Shown: positions 7,582 through 15,542 of the stretch, piece after piece
Numbering within the stretch: the first letter of the stretch is position 1
Layout of the letters: each line of letters begins with the position of its first letter
Assembly: GCF_019890725.1 (NCBI RefSeq)
Contig: NZ_JAINZZ010000032.1
Coordinates: forward strand, 1-64,000
Length of the DNA: 64,000 nt
Direction of reading: 5' to 3'
From: Actinacidiphila acidipaludis
Lineage (GTDB): Bacteria > Actinomycetota > Actinomycetes > Streptomycetales > Streptomycetaceae
Program-made: the position numbers and the translations under genes
The notes under the pieces: model-generated
Told to the model about the DNA's origin: nothing
The model's input: only the letters and a program-made list of their open reading frames with translations
The model's database searches: none

Positions 7582-8562
7582 TCAGAGGGTGCTCCAGTCG
7601 TGGTCCGGGTAGCGGTGCAGCGGCGCCGAGACGTCGTCGAGCGCCAGATTGATCTCTTCGGGAAGACTAAGGGTCTCCACTGACAGCGCCGCCGTGAGCT
7701 GGGCGGCGTTGCGCGCGCCGAGGATGGGGGCGACGACGCCGGGGCGGTCGCGCACCCACGCGAGGGCGACCTGGAGCGGGGAGACGGCCAGGCCGTCGGC
7801 CGCTATGGCCAGCGCGTCCACGATGAGGCGGGCCGTCTCGTCGAGGTAGGGCGCGACGAACGCGGCCATGTCCTCGGACCCGCCGCGCGAGTCCCCGGGC
7901 GTGGTGTGCCGGTACTTGCCCGTCAGCACGCCGCGGCCCAGCGGGGACGACGGCAGCAGTCCGACGCCGAGGTCGACCGCGGCCGGCAGCACCTCCCGCT
8001 CCACGCCGCGCTGCAGCAGCGAGTACTCCATCTGGGTGCTGGCCAGCGCGGTGCGGCCGGGGGAGGCGAGCTGCCAGGTCGCGGCCTTGGAGAGCTGCCA
8101 GCCGCAGAAGTTGGAGACGCCGACGTAGCGGGCGCGGCCGGAGCTGACCGCGATGTCGAGCGCCTGCAGCGTCTCCTCCAGCGGGGTGCCCGGGTCGAAG
8201 GCGTGCACCTGCCACAGGTCGACGTAGTCGGTGCCCAGCCGCTGCAGCGACGCGTCGAGCGCGGACAGCAGATGCCCGCGCGAGGCGTCGAAGCGCCGGT
8301 CGGGGTCGGGCACGCTGCCCGCCTTGGTGGCGATCACCAGGTCGGAGCGCGGCACCAGGTCCTCCAGGAGCCGCCCGAGCAGGTACTCGGCACCCCCGTC
8401 GGCGTAGACGTCGGCGGTGTCGACCAGCGTGCCGCCCGCGTCCCAGAACGCCTTCAACAGGTCGGCGGCGTCGCGTTCGCCGGTGTTCCGGCCCCAGGTG
8501 AGCGTGCCGAGCCCGAGCCGGGACACGCGCAACCCGGTCCGGCCGAGGTGCCTTTGCTCCAT
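7582..8562 (-). CDS. Aldo/keto reductase
   Basis: 326 residues, a full-length (beta/alpha)8 NADPH-dependent oxidoreductase. The start LGRTGLRVSRLGLGT is typical of the YajO/Tas-like branch. The catalytic tetrad is visible as DTADVY (Asp and Tyr near 49-54), ATKAG (Lys near 81) and VHAFD (His). The cofactor-binding end includes SPLGRGVLTGK and GARNAAQL. The physiological aldehyde or ketone is not evident. It sits 34 nt upstream of the RecD-like gene on the same strand and could be cotranscribed with it. There is no Shine-Dalgarno sequence before the ATG. Confidence 0.88.
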   Translation of the reverse strand: MEQRHLGRTGLRVSRLGLGTLTWGRNTGERDAADLLKAFWDAGGTLVDTADVYADGGAEYLLGRLLEDLVPRSDLVIATKAGSVPDPDRRFDASRGHLLSALDASLQRLGTDYVDLWQVHAFDPGTPLEETLQALDIAVSSGRARYVGVSNFCGWQLSKAATWQLASPGRTALASTQMEYSLLQRGVEREVLPAAVDLGVGLLPSSPLGRGVLTGKYRHTTPGDSRGGSEDMAAFVAPYLDETARLIVDALAIAADGLAVSPLQVALAWVRDRPGVVAPILGARNAAQLTAALSVETLSLPEEINLALDDVSAPLHRYPDHDWSTL

Positions 8563-8570
8563 GACCGCTG

Positions 8571-8576
8571 AGGCTA
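8571..8576 (-). promoter_or_regulatory. -10 box for the aldo/keto reductase, probably leaderless
   Basis: On the minus strand TAGCCT ends 8 nt before the ATG at 8562, and no ribosome-binding sequence lies between. This fits a leaderless or nearly leaderless transcript. Confidence 0.4.
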
Positions 8577-8694
8577 GCGCCCGTACTGGCCGAATGGGCG
8601 GCAGTGACGTACCTGACAGGCGTCGTGATGCCGCGCGGACGCTACAGTCCGGGGGGACAACGACGTTACCGATGAGTACGAAAAGGGGAGCGGC

Positions 8695-9744
8695 ATGCGG
8701 CTCGGGATCAACCTCGGTTACTGGGGTGCCGGGATGGACGCGGACAACCTGGCCGTCGCCCAGGAGGCGGACCGCCTCGGGTACGCGGTCTGCTGGGCCG
8801 CCGAGGCGTACGGCTCCGACGGCCCCACCGTGCTGTCCTGGGTCGCCGCGCAGACCGAGCGGATCGACGTCGGCTCGGCCATCTTCCAGATCCCGGCCCG
8901 CACCCCGGCGATGACCGCGATGACGGCCGCGACCCTCGACTCGCTGTCCGGCGGCCGCTTCCGGCTCGGCCTCGGGGTGTCCGGCCCGCAGGTGTCAGAA
9001 GGCTGGTACGGCGTCAAGTTCGACAAGCCGCTGTCGCGCACCCGCGAGTACGTCGAGATCGTCCGCAAGGCGATGGCCCGCGAGCGGCTGAGCTACGAGG
9101 GCGAGCACTGGACCCTGCCGCTGCCCGGCGGTCCGGGCAAGCCGATCAAGCTGACCGTCCACCCCACCCGCGAGCACATCCCGCTGTACATCGCGGCGAT
9201 CGGCCCCAGGAACCTGGAGCAGACCGGCGAGATCGCCGACGGCGCCCTGCTCATCTTCCCGTCCGCCGCGCACCTCGAGGACACCGCGCTGCGCCACATC
9301 CGGGCCGGTCGCGCGAAGGCCGGACTGACGCTGGACGGCTTCGACGTCAGCCCCACGCTGCCGCTGGCCCTGGGCGAGGACGTCTCCGCGCTCGCCGACG
9401 TCTTCCGCCCGTACACCGCGCTGTACGTGGGCGGTATGGGCAGCCGCAAGCAGAACTTCTACAACCAGCTCGCGCAGCGCATGGGTTACGAGAAGCAGGC
9501 CGCCGAGATCCAGGACAGGTACCTGGCCGGCGACAAGGACGGCGCGGCGGCCGCGGTGCCGCAGGACCTCATCGACTCCACCTGCCTGCTCGGCCCGGTG
9601 CAGCGGATCGCCGACCGTATGCGGGAGTACGCCGAGGCGGGCGTCACCACGCTCAACCTGAGCCCGGCCGGCTTCACGCTCGACGAGCGGATCGCGGGCC
9701 TGCGCGCGGGTGTCGAGGCGCTGGAACTGGCGGGCCTGGCCTGA
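8695..9744 (+). CDS. LLM-class F420-dependent oxidoreductase
   Basis: 349 residues, luciferase-like monooxygenase fold. The start MRLGINLGYWGAGMD, the core LDSLSGGRFRLGLGVSGPQV and the repeated TIM-barrel strands match the F420-dependent branch of the family (often annotated as a Rv-type LLM oxidoreductase). Actinobacterial members reduce or oxidise diverse substrates with coenzyme F420. The substrate here is unknown. The start ATG follows AAGGGGAG with about 5 nt spacing. It stands alone between genes on the other strand. Confidence 0.85.
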   Translation: MRLGINLGYWGAGMDADNLAVAQEADRLGYAVCWAAEAYGSDGPTVLSWVAAQTERIDVGSAIFQIPARTPAMTAMTAATLDSLSGGRFRLGLGVSGPQVSEGWYGVKFDKPLSRTREYVEIVRKAMARERLSYEGEHWTLPLPGGPGKPIKLTVHPTREHIPLYIAAIGPRNLEQTGEIADGALLIFPSAAHLEDTALRHIRAGRAKAGLTLDGFDVSPTLPLALGEDVSALADVFRPYTALYVGGMGSRKQNFYNQLAQRMGYEKQAAEIQDRYLAGDKDGAAAAVPQDLIDSTCLLGPVQRIADRMREYAEAGVTTLNLSPAGFTLDERIAGLRAGVEALELAGLA

Positions 9745-9870
9745 GAGGTGGGGGTGCCGCCCGCCCGTTCGCCCCGGTGCTCGGTTTCGTCCGGGTGCCG
9801 GGTGCCGGGTGCGGGATGTCGGCGGGCCGGGTGCCGCGTGTCGGCGCCGGGTGGGTCCCGGATGGCGGGC

Positions 9871-10485
9871 TCAGCCCGGGACGAGCCGTCCGAGCAGGCG
9901 GCCGAAGTCGATCAGCCGGGCTATCTGGCCCGGGCCGCCGTCGTCCAGCGACTTGCTGAACCGGAAGGCCTCCGGGCGGAACTTGGCCGACGTCACCGGC
10001 AGCGGCGAGTCCGGGTCGGCCGTGACCGCGCTCAGTTCGTGCGGGGTGGCGGTGGCCAGCACCACGTAGACGCCGCGGTCGATGCGTCCGCCGCGCTCGT
10101 CGCGGCCGACCAGGGTGCGCATGCCCACATGGCCGATGGAGTCCAGCGGCAGCACCTGCACGGAGGAGTCCAGCACGGTGCCGCCCGGCGCCTTGTCGTC
10201 GGCCAGTTCCTCGCTGTGCCACAGGATCAGCCGGCGGCCGTCGCAGACCGCCGCCTCCTGCCACACCGAGGTGCCGGCCTCCGTCAGGTCCACCACGCGC
10301 TCCAGCGTGAAGCCGCGCACCCGGCGGCGGCCCAGCACGCCGGCGATGGCGTCCAGCGCGATGTCGGCGTGCAGGAAGTACACCCGGGCGGCGTCGTCCA
10401 GGCGGTCGTAGGGCGACCAGTCCGCTCCGGCGGCACCCGTCCCGGACGCAGTTCGCGGTCGGCTCCTCGTCGCCTTGCCGAACAT
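9871..10485 (-). CDS. Conserved actinobacterial protein of unknown function
   Basis: 204 residues from the chosen ATG. The recognisable block is ARVYFLHADIALDAIAGVLG, then VVDLTEAGTSVWQEAAVCDGRRLILWHSEELADDKAPGG, VLPLDSIGHVG and a C-terminal helix. No catalytic motif, signal or membrane segment is evident. It appears to be a soluble protein with a beta-rich core. The frame is open to 10587, but MFGK at 10485 is the most likely start. A GTG two codons upstream (10491) is also possible, and neither has a strong ribosome site. It is divergent from the histidine phosphatase gene. About 125 bp downstream contain a run of GGGTGCCGGGTGCC-like repeats and no gene. Confidence 0.65.
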   Translation of the reverse strand: MFGKATRSRPRTASGTGAAGADWSPYDRLDDAARVYFLHADIALDAIAGVLGRRRVRGFTLERVVDLTEAGTSVWQEAAVCDGRRLILWHSEELADDKAPGGTVLDSSVQVLPLDSIGHVGMRTLVGRDERGGRIDRGVYVVLATATPHELSAVTADPDSPLPVTSAKFRPEAFRFSKSLDDGGPGQIARLIDFGRLLGRLVPG

Positions 10486-10683
10486 CTCCACCCGCTTCGC
10501 GATCCCGACTCCCGGGCCCCCTCGGCCCCCCGTCACCTTACCCAGCGGGCGGGACGGCAAGGACCATGCGGGAGTCGCCGGAAGCACCGGGAATCGCGGG
10601 AATTCCGCGGCCGTGGTGGGGGCTCGGGGGTGTCTTCCCCGCCACGGCCGTCACCCAGCACAACGTCCGCGCCCGCAAAGGGT

Positions 10684-10689
10684 TACGGT
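10684..10689 (+). promoter_or_regulatory. -10 box, leaderless histidine phosphatase gene
   Basis: TACGGT (TANNNT) ends 7 nt before the ATG at 10697. The intervening GGCGGAC is a poor ribosome site, so the transcript may begin at the start codon. Confidence 0.4.
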
Positions 10690-10696
10690 GGCGGAC

Positions 10697-11398
10697 ATGC
10701 CCACCGTCATCCTCGTCCGGCACGGCCGTTCGACCGCCAACGCCGAAGGAGTCCTGGCCGGCTGGAGCCCCGGTGTCGCCTTGGACGACACCGGCCGGGC
10801 CCAGGCGACCGCGCTCGCCGCCCGCCTCGCCGCCGTACCCCTGGCCGCCGTCGTCTCCAGCCCGCTGCAGCGGTGCCAGGAGACCGTCAAACCCCTGCTG
10901 GACACCCGCCCGGAGCTGACGCCGCACACCGAGGAGCGGATCGGCGAGTGCCACTACGGCGACTGGACCGGCCGCAAGCTCAGCGAGCTGGCCGAGGAGC
11001 CGCTCTGGGCGACCGTGCAGCGCCACCCCTCCGCCGCCGTCTTCCCGGGCGAGGAGGGCGAGTCGCTGCGGGCCATGCAGGCCCGCGCCGTCGACGCGGT
11101 CCGCGACTGGAACCGGCGCATCGAGGACGCGCACGGCCCGGACGCCACCTATCTGATGTGCTCGCACGGCGACATCATCAAGTCCCTCGCCGCGGACGCC
11201 CTCGGGATGCACCTCGACCTCTTCCAGCGGATCAGCACCGACCCGTGCTCGGTGACGGTGATCCGCTACACCCCGCACCGCCCGTTCCTGCTGCGCCTCG
11301 GCGACACCGGGGACCTCAGCACCCTCGCCCCCGCACCGGGACCGGCCCCGGCCGCCGCCGACGACGCGGTGGTCGGGGGCTCCACCGGCACCCGTTGA
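10697..11398 (+). CDS. Histidine phosphatase (MSMEG_4193-like phosphomutase family)
   Basis: 233 residues, a phosphoglycerate-mutase-like acid phosphatase fold. The catalytic motif LVRHGRSTAN is at residues 6-15 (H9 is the phosphoacceptor). The acid/base GECHYGDWTG lies near residue 82 and the second histidine is in CSHGDIIKS near residue 156. The last 40 residues are an Ala/Pro-rich tail. In actinobacteria this subfamily travels with the DUF3090 and SCO1664-type proteins that follow here. The substrate is not known. The three genes are close together (66-nt gap, then an overlap) and run in the same direction as mshC. Confidence 0.85.
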   Translation: MPTVILVRHGRSTANAEGVLAGWSPGVALDDTGRAQATALAARLAAVPLAAVVSSPLQRCQETVKPLLDTRPELTPHTEERIGECHYGDWTGRKLSELAEEPLWATVQRHPSAAVFPGEEGESLRAMQARAVDAVRDWNRRIEDAHGPDATYLMCSHGDIIKSLAADALGMHLDLFQRISTDPCSVTVIRYTPHRPFLLRLGDTGDLSTLAPAPGPAPAAADDAVVGGSTGTR

Positions 11399-11464
11399 TC
11401 AGCTTCCGCAGTAGGGTGGGTGACCGGTACAGCAGCCCGATCGGACAAGCAAACGGAGCAAGAA

Positions 11465-12055
11465 GTGCCCCGTCAGGTCTTCTTCTACGAACATCCCGAC
11501 CGTTTCGTGGCCGGGACCGTCGGCCAACCCGGCCAGCGGACGTTCTACCTGCAGGCCACCGCGTCCGGGCGGACCACCAGCGTCGCCCTGGAGAAGACCC
11601 AGGTGGCCGCGCTGGCGGAGCGTGTCGACGAGCTGCTGGACGAGGTGGTGCGGCGCAGCGGCGGGAGCGCGGCGGTGCCCGCCGTGGCCCCGAGCGAACT
11701 CTCCGACACCGCACCGCTGGACGTGCCGGTGGAGGAGGAGTTCCGGGTCGGCACCATGGCCCTGGCCTGGGACGGCGCCCACGAGCGGATGGTCATCGAG
11801 GCGCAGGCCCTGGTCGAACTCGTCGGTGACGACGAGGAGGACCTGGAGGCGGCCGAGGAGGAGATGCTCCAGGACGACGAGAACGGCCCGCCGCTGCTGC
11901 GCGTGCTGCTCACCGGCGCCCAGGCCCGCTCCTTCGCCAAGCGCGCCCTCGACGTGGTCTCCGCGGGCCGCCCGCCGTGCCCGCTGTGCAGCCTGCCCCT
12001 GGACCCGGAAGGACACGTATGCCCGCGTCAGAACGGGTACCGGAGGTCGGCCTGA
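11465..12055 (+). CDS. DUF3090-family protein
   Basis: 196 residues. The start PRQVFFYEHPDRFVAGTVGQPGQRTFYLQA is the family signature. The middle has a helix with LEKTQVAALAERVDELL and an acidic stretch (DDEEDLEAAEEEMLQDDE). The C-terminus has a zinc-ribbon-like cluster CPLC plus a later Cys (CPLCSLPLDPEGHVC). The function is undetermined. The GTG at 11465 is preceded by GGAG with about 6 nt spacing. The coding end overlaps the next gene by 37 nt, which strongly suggests translational coupling with the kinase-like protein. Confidence 0.88.
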   Translation: MPRQVFFYEHPDRFVAGTVGQPGQRTFYLQATASGRTTSVALEKTQVAALAERVDELLDEVVRRSGGSAAVPAVAPSELSDTAPLDVPVEEEFRVGTMALAWDGAHERMVIEAQALVELVGDDEEDLEAAEEEMLQDDENGPPLLRVLLTGAQARSFAKRALDVVSAGRPPCPLCSLPLDPEGHVCPRQNGYRRSA

Positions 12056-13074
12056 TCCCGGCCGCGCCCGGGACCACGGAGGCCGCGGCCCACGCGTCCG
12101 GGCGGTCCGGGGCGAGGGGCGCAGGCCCGTCGGCGCCCGACGGCACCCATGTCCTGCTGCACGGTGAGCTGACCGTGCGCGGGCAGGTCCGCGAGGCGTC
12201 CAACGCCGTGCTGTACTGCGAGGCGGTCCTCGACGGCCGCTCGGTGACGTGTGTGTACAAGCCGGTCGCCGGAGAGCGCCCGCTGTGGGACTTCCCCGAC
12301 GGCACCCTGGCCCAGCGCGAGGTCGCGGCCTATCTGATCTCCGAGGCCACCGGCTGGGGGCTGATCCCGCCCACCGTGCTGCGCGACGGCCCCTACGGCG
12401 AGGGCATGGTCCAGCTCTGGATCGACGTCGCGGGCGACGGGGAGATCCTCGCCGGGCCTGACGACGCCGACGGCACAGACGACGGAGACACCGACGACGC
12501 CGACGGCACAGACGACGGAGACACCGACGACGCCGACGGCAGGGACGGCCACGACGATGACGGGGACGGTGTGTCCCCCGAGGGGCAGGCCGGGCCCGGG
12601 CCGCTGCTCGCGCTCTCCGAGGAGCTGGAGCCGGCCCCGGGCTGGAAGGCGGTCGTCGAGGCCGAGACCGGCGACGGCCGCACGGTCCTGCTCGTGCACG
12701 CCGACGACATACGCCTGCGCCGCCTCGCCGTCCTCGACGCCGTGATCAACAACGCGGACCGCAAGGGCGGCCATCTGCTGCCCGCGCCCGACGGCCGCCT
12801 CTACGGCATCGACCACGGCGTGACGTTCCACACCGAGGACAAGCTCCGCACCCTGCTGTGGGGCTGGGCCGGCGAACCGCTGCCCGCCGAGGCCGTGCCG
12901 GTGCTGGAACGCCTCGCGGCGGCGCTGGACGGCGCCCTGGGGGAGCGGCTGGCGGAACTGCTGACGGCCGCCGAGACCGACGCCCTGCGCCAACGGGTCC
13001 GCCGCCTGCGGGAGACCGGCGTGCACCCCGCCCCGGGCGGCCAGTGGCCCTCCATCCCGTGGCCACCGGTCTGA
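12019..13074 (+). CDS. SCO1664-family kinase-like protein
   Basis: 351 residues. Conserved segments are VCVYKP-type (TCVYKPVAGERPLWDFP, about residues 77-93), LAQREVAAYLISEATGWGLIPPTVLRDGP, then VLDAVINNADRKGGHLL and GIDHGVTFH in the C-terminal half. The last two resemble the catalytic-loop (xxNxxR) and DxG metal motifs of PI3/4-kinase-like and HipA-like folds, so a phosphotransferase is plausible but not shown. An acidic insert of 11-residue repeats (about 148-174) lies between lobes and is encoded by a 33-bp tandem repeat. The ATG at 12019 follows GGAAGGA and overlaps the DUF3090 gene. Confidence 0.8.
   Translation: MPASERVPEVGLIPAAPGTTEAAAHASGRSGARGAGPSAPDGTHVLLHGELTVRGQVREASNAVLYCEAVLDGRSVTCVYKPVAGERPLWDFPDGTLAQREVAAYLISEATGWGLIPPTVLRDGPYGEGMVQLWIDVAGDGEILAGPDDADGTDDGDTDDADGTDDGDTDDADGRDGHDDDGDGVSPEGQAGPGPLLALSEELEPAPGWKAVVEAETGDGRTVLLVHADDIRLRRLAVLDAVINNADRKGGHLLPAPDGRLYGIDHGVTFHTEDKLRTLLWGWAGEPLPAEAVPVLERLAAALDGALGERLAELLTAAETDALRQRVRRLRETGVHPAPGGQWPSIPWPPV
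12460..12540 (+). repeat. 33-bp coding tandem repeat (about 2.5 copies)
   Basis: Two identical 33-bp units (12460-12492 and 12493-12525) plus 15 bp of a third (12526-12540). Each encodes DDADGTDDGDT. The unit length is a multiple of 3, so copy-number change would keep the reading frame and only alter the length of an acidic linker. Confidence 0.9.
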
Positions 13075-13146
13075 GCAGGCGCCCGGGGGCGGCGCGCTGC
13101 CCGGCCCCGCCGTTTTGACGGACGGCCGTCCGGTTAATCTCATGAC

Positions 13147-14376
13147 ATGCATGCCTGGCCCGCTTCCGACGTCCCCGCCCTTCCCGGCACCGGACGCCCC
13201 CTGAGTCTCCACGACACCTCGACCGGTGGACGGGTGACCCTCGACCCCGGCCCCGTGGCACGGATCTACGTCTGCGGGATCACCCCGTACGACGCCACCC
13301 ACATGGGGCACGCCGCCACCTACACCGCGTTCGACCTCGTCCAGCGCGTGTGGCTCGACACGAAGCGCCAGGTCCACTACGTCCAGAACGTCACCGACGT
13401 CGACGATCCGCTGCTGGAGCGCGCGGTGGCCACCGGTGACGACTGGACGGCGCTGGCCGAGCGCGAGACCGCGCTGTTCCGCGAGGACATGACGGCGCTG
13501 CGGATGCTGCCGCCCGCCCACTACATCGGCGCGGTCGAGGCGATACCGGGCATCGTGCCGCTGATCGAGCGGCTGCGGGAGGCCGGCGCCGCCTACGAGC
13601 TCGACGGCGACGTGTACTTCTCGGTGGAGTCCGACCGCCACTTCGGCACCGTGGCGCGGCTGGACGCCGCCGCGATGCGGGTGCTGTCCGCCGAGCGCGG
13701 CGGCGACCCGGACCGCCCGGGCAAGAAGAACCCGCTGGACCCGATCCTGTGGCTGGGCGCCCGCGAGGGCGAGCCGAGCTGGGACGGCGGGTCGCTCGGC
13801 CCGGGACGCCCCGGCTGGCACATCGAGTGCGTGGCGATCGCCCTGGACCACCTCGGCATGGGCTTCGACGTCCAGGGCGGCGGGTCCGACCTGGCCTTCC
13901 CGCACCACGAGATGGGCGCGTCGCACGCGCAGGTGCTGACCGGCGAGTTCCCGTTCGCGAAGGCGTACGTGCACGCCGGGATGGTCGCCCTGGACGGCGA
14001 GAAGATGTCCAAGTCCAAGGGCAACCTGGTCTTCGTCTCCGCGCTGCGCCGCGACGGCGTCGACCCGGCGGCGATCCGGCTGGCGCTGCTGGCGCACCAC
14101 TACCGGGCGGACTGGGAGTGGACCGACGCGGTGCTGGCCGAGGCGGTGGAGCGGCTCGGCCGCTGGCGGGCGGCGGTGTCGCGGCCCGACGGGCCACCCG
14201 CGGAGGGCGTGCTGGCCGAGGTGCGGGCGGCGCTGGCCGACGACCTGGACGCGCCGCGGGCGCTGCGGGCGATCGACGCCTGGGCCGAGGCGCAGGCCGC
14301 CGGCGGGGGCGCCGACACCGGCGCTCCCGGACTCGTCTCCCGCACCGCCGACGCCCTGCTGGGCGTGGCGGTCTGA
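13147..14376 (+). CDS. mshC: Mycothiol synthesis ligase MshC
   Basis: 409 residues, the usual MshC length. It joins L-cysteine to GlcN-Ins through cysteinyl-AMP, the third step of mycothiol synthesis. It is a cysteinyl-tRNA synthetase paralogue: the nucleotide site shows HMGH (H52-H55) and EKMSKSKGN (K286 to about 293), with zinc ligands including C43 (YVCGITPYD), GWHIECV and FPHHEMG. It differs from true CysS by lacking the C-terminal anticodon-binding domain and by a N-terminus beginning HAWPASDVP. It follows the kinase-like gene by 72 nt. A TTGACG at 13115 is present, but its spacing to TAATCT is only 14 nt, so the promoter is uncertain. Confidence 0.95.
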   Translation: MHAWPASDVPALPGTGRPLSLHDTSTGGRVTLDPGPVARIYVCGITPYDATHMGHAATYTAFDLVQRVWLDTKRQVHYVQNVTDVDDPLLERAVATGDDWTALAERETALFREDMTALRMLPPAHYIGAVEAIPGIVPLIERLREAGAAYELDGDVYFSVESDRHFGTVARLDAAAMRVLSAERGGDPDRPGKKNPLDPILWLGAREGEPSWDGGSLGPGRPGWHIECVAIALDHLGMGFDVQGGGSDLAFPHHEMGASHAQVLTGEFPFAKAYVHAGMVALDGEKMSKSKGNLVFVSALRRDGVDPAAIRLALLAHHYRADWEWTDAVLAEAVERLGRWRAAVSRPDGPPAEGVLAEVRAALADDLDAPRALRAIDAWAEAQAAGGGADTGAPGLVSRTADALLGVAV

Positions 14377-14396
14377 CCCTGCTTCTCCCCGGCGTT

Positions 14397-14448
14397 CCTC
14401 CCCTGCCCGGGCGCCGCGGCGCGTGCGCCGCCGACCGGGCGGGGGAGG
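14397..14448. terminator. Bidirectional terminator between mshC and the PAC2 gene
   Basis: CCTCCCCTGCCCGG (14397-14410) pairs with CCGGGCGGGGGAGG (14435-14448), 14 bp with one T-G wobble. The 24-nt interior can itself fold. It lies between two convergent genes, 20 nt after mshC and 8 nt past the PAC2 stop. Confidence 0.6.
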
Positions 14449-14455
14449 GCGCCGG

Positions 14456-15457
14456 CTACTCGTCCGGGTCGCTGTCCGAGCCGTCGTTCGAGTCGCCGTC
14501 CGGGTCGCCGTCCGCGGGCGGCGCGTCCGGGCCGTCCTCCTCGTCGCGCGGCGGGCGGAAGCGGGGGACGCCGTCCTCGCCCTCGCTGGCGTAGCCCCCC
14601 GCGGACCCGCCCGCCTGCGGGTCCCGCCGCCGCAGGTACCGCTCGAACTCCTTGGCGATGGCCTCGCCCGAGGCCTCCGGCAGCTCCGCGGTGTCCCGCG
14701 CCTCCTCCAGCGTCTGGACGTACTCCGCGACCTCGCTGTCCTCGGCGGCGAGCTGGTCCACGCCGACCTGCCAGGCCCGGGCGTCCTCCGGCAGCTCGCC
14801 CTGCGGGATCCGCAGGTCCAGCAGGTCCTCCAGCCGGTTGAGCAGCGCCAGCGTGGCCTTCGGGTTCGGCGGCTGGGAGACGTAGTGCGGCACCGCGGCC
14901 CACAGGCTCACCGCCGGGATCCCGGCATGGGTGCACGCCTCCTGCAGGATGCCGACGATGCCGGTCGGCCCCTCGTACCGCGACTCCTCCAGGTTGAGGG
15001 CGGTGGCCAGGTCCGCGTCGGAGGTGACCCCGGTGACGGGGACCGGCCGGGTGTGCGGGGTGTCGCCGAGCAGCGCCCCGAGCACGACCACCATCTCGAC
15101 GCCCAGTTCGTGCGCGAAGCCCAGGATCTCGTTGCAGAACGAGCGCCACCGCATGCTCGGTTCGATGCCGCGCACCAGCACCAGGTCGCGCGGCTTGGGC
15201 GTCTGGATCCGCGCCACGGACAACCGGGTCGTCGGCCAGGTGATGCGGCGGGTGCCGCCGTCCATCCACACCGTGGGCCGGTTGACCTGGAAGTCGTAGT
15301 AGTCCTCAGCGTCGAGCGCGGCGAAGACCTCGCCCTTGAACTCCCGGTCCAGATGGCCGACCGCCGTGGATGCTGCGTCCCCGGCGTCGTTCCAGCCCTC
15401 GAACGCGGCCACCATGACCGGGTCGATCAGCTCGGGAACGCCCTCGAGCTCGATCAC
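14456..15457 (-). CDS. PAC2-family (proteasome assembly chaperone 2-like) protein
   Basis: 333 residues. Residues 1 to about 285 show the PAC2 pattern: MVAAFEGWNDAGDAAS near the start, a strand DYYDFQVNRPTV, LVLVRGIEPSMRWR, MVVVLGALLGDTPHTRPVPV, and SLWAAVPHYVSQPPNPKAT. The tail is highly acidic (DGDPDGDSNDGSDSDPDE). Despite the name, actinobacterial PAC2 proteins are not established as proteasome chaperones, though the same window carries the PrcBA proteasome. The start is GTG at 15457 with AGGAGG about 6 nt upstream. It is convergent with mshC. Confidence 0.88.
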   Translation of the reverse strand: MIELEGVPELIDPVMVAAFEGWNDAGDAASTAVGHLDREFKGEVFAALDAEDYYDFQVNRPTVWMDGGTRRITWPTTRLSVARIQTPKPRDLVLVRGIEPSMRWRSFCNEILGFAHELGVEMVVVLGALLGDTPHTRPVPVTGVTSDADLATALNLEESRYEGPTGIVGILQEACTHAGIPAVSLWAAVPHYVSQPPNPKATLALLNRLEDLLDLRIPQGELPEDARAWQVGVDQLAAEDSEVAEYVQTLEEARDTAELPEASGEAIAKEFERYLRRRDPQAGGSAGGYASEGEDGVPRFRPPRDEEDGPDAPPADGDPDGDSNDGSDSDPDE

Positions 15458-15542
15458 CCAGCGCCTCCTTCTCCAGGCCGGAGGGGGCGGCGATGCCGTC
15501 CCCGTGCCGGCAGCTGTGCTGTTCCTGACGTGCGGGACCAGC

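Noticed and set aside
10586-10612. SigR-type GGGAAT-N18-GTT promoter near the histidine phosphatase gene
   Set aside because: The -10 position reads GTG, not GTT, and the site is about 85 nt from the gene. The GGAATTCC here is more likely chance.
13115-13140. TTGACG/TAATCT promoter for mshC
   Set aside because: The spacer is only 14 nt, too short for a normal sigma-70-type promoter, so it is not listed.
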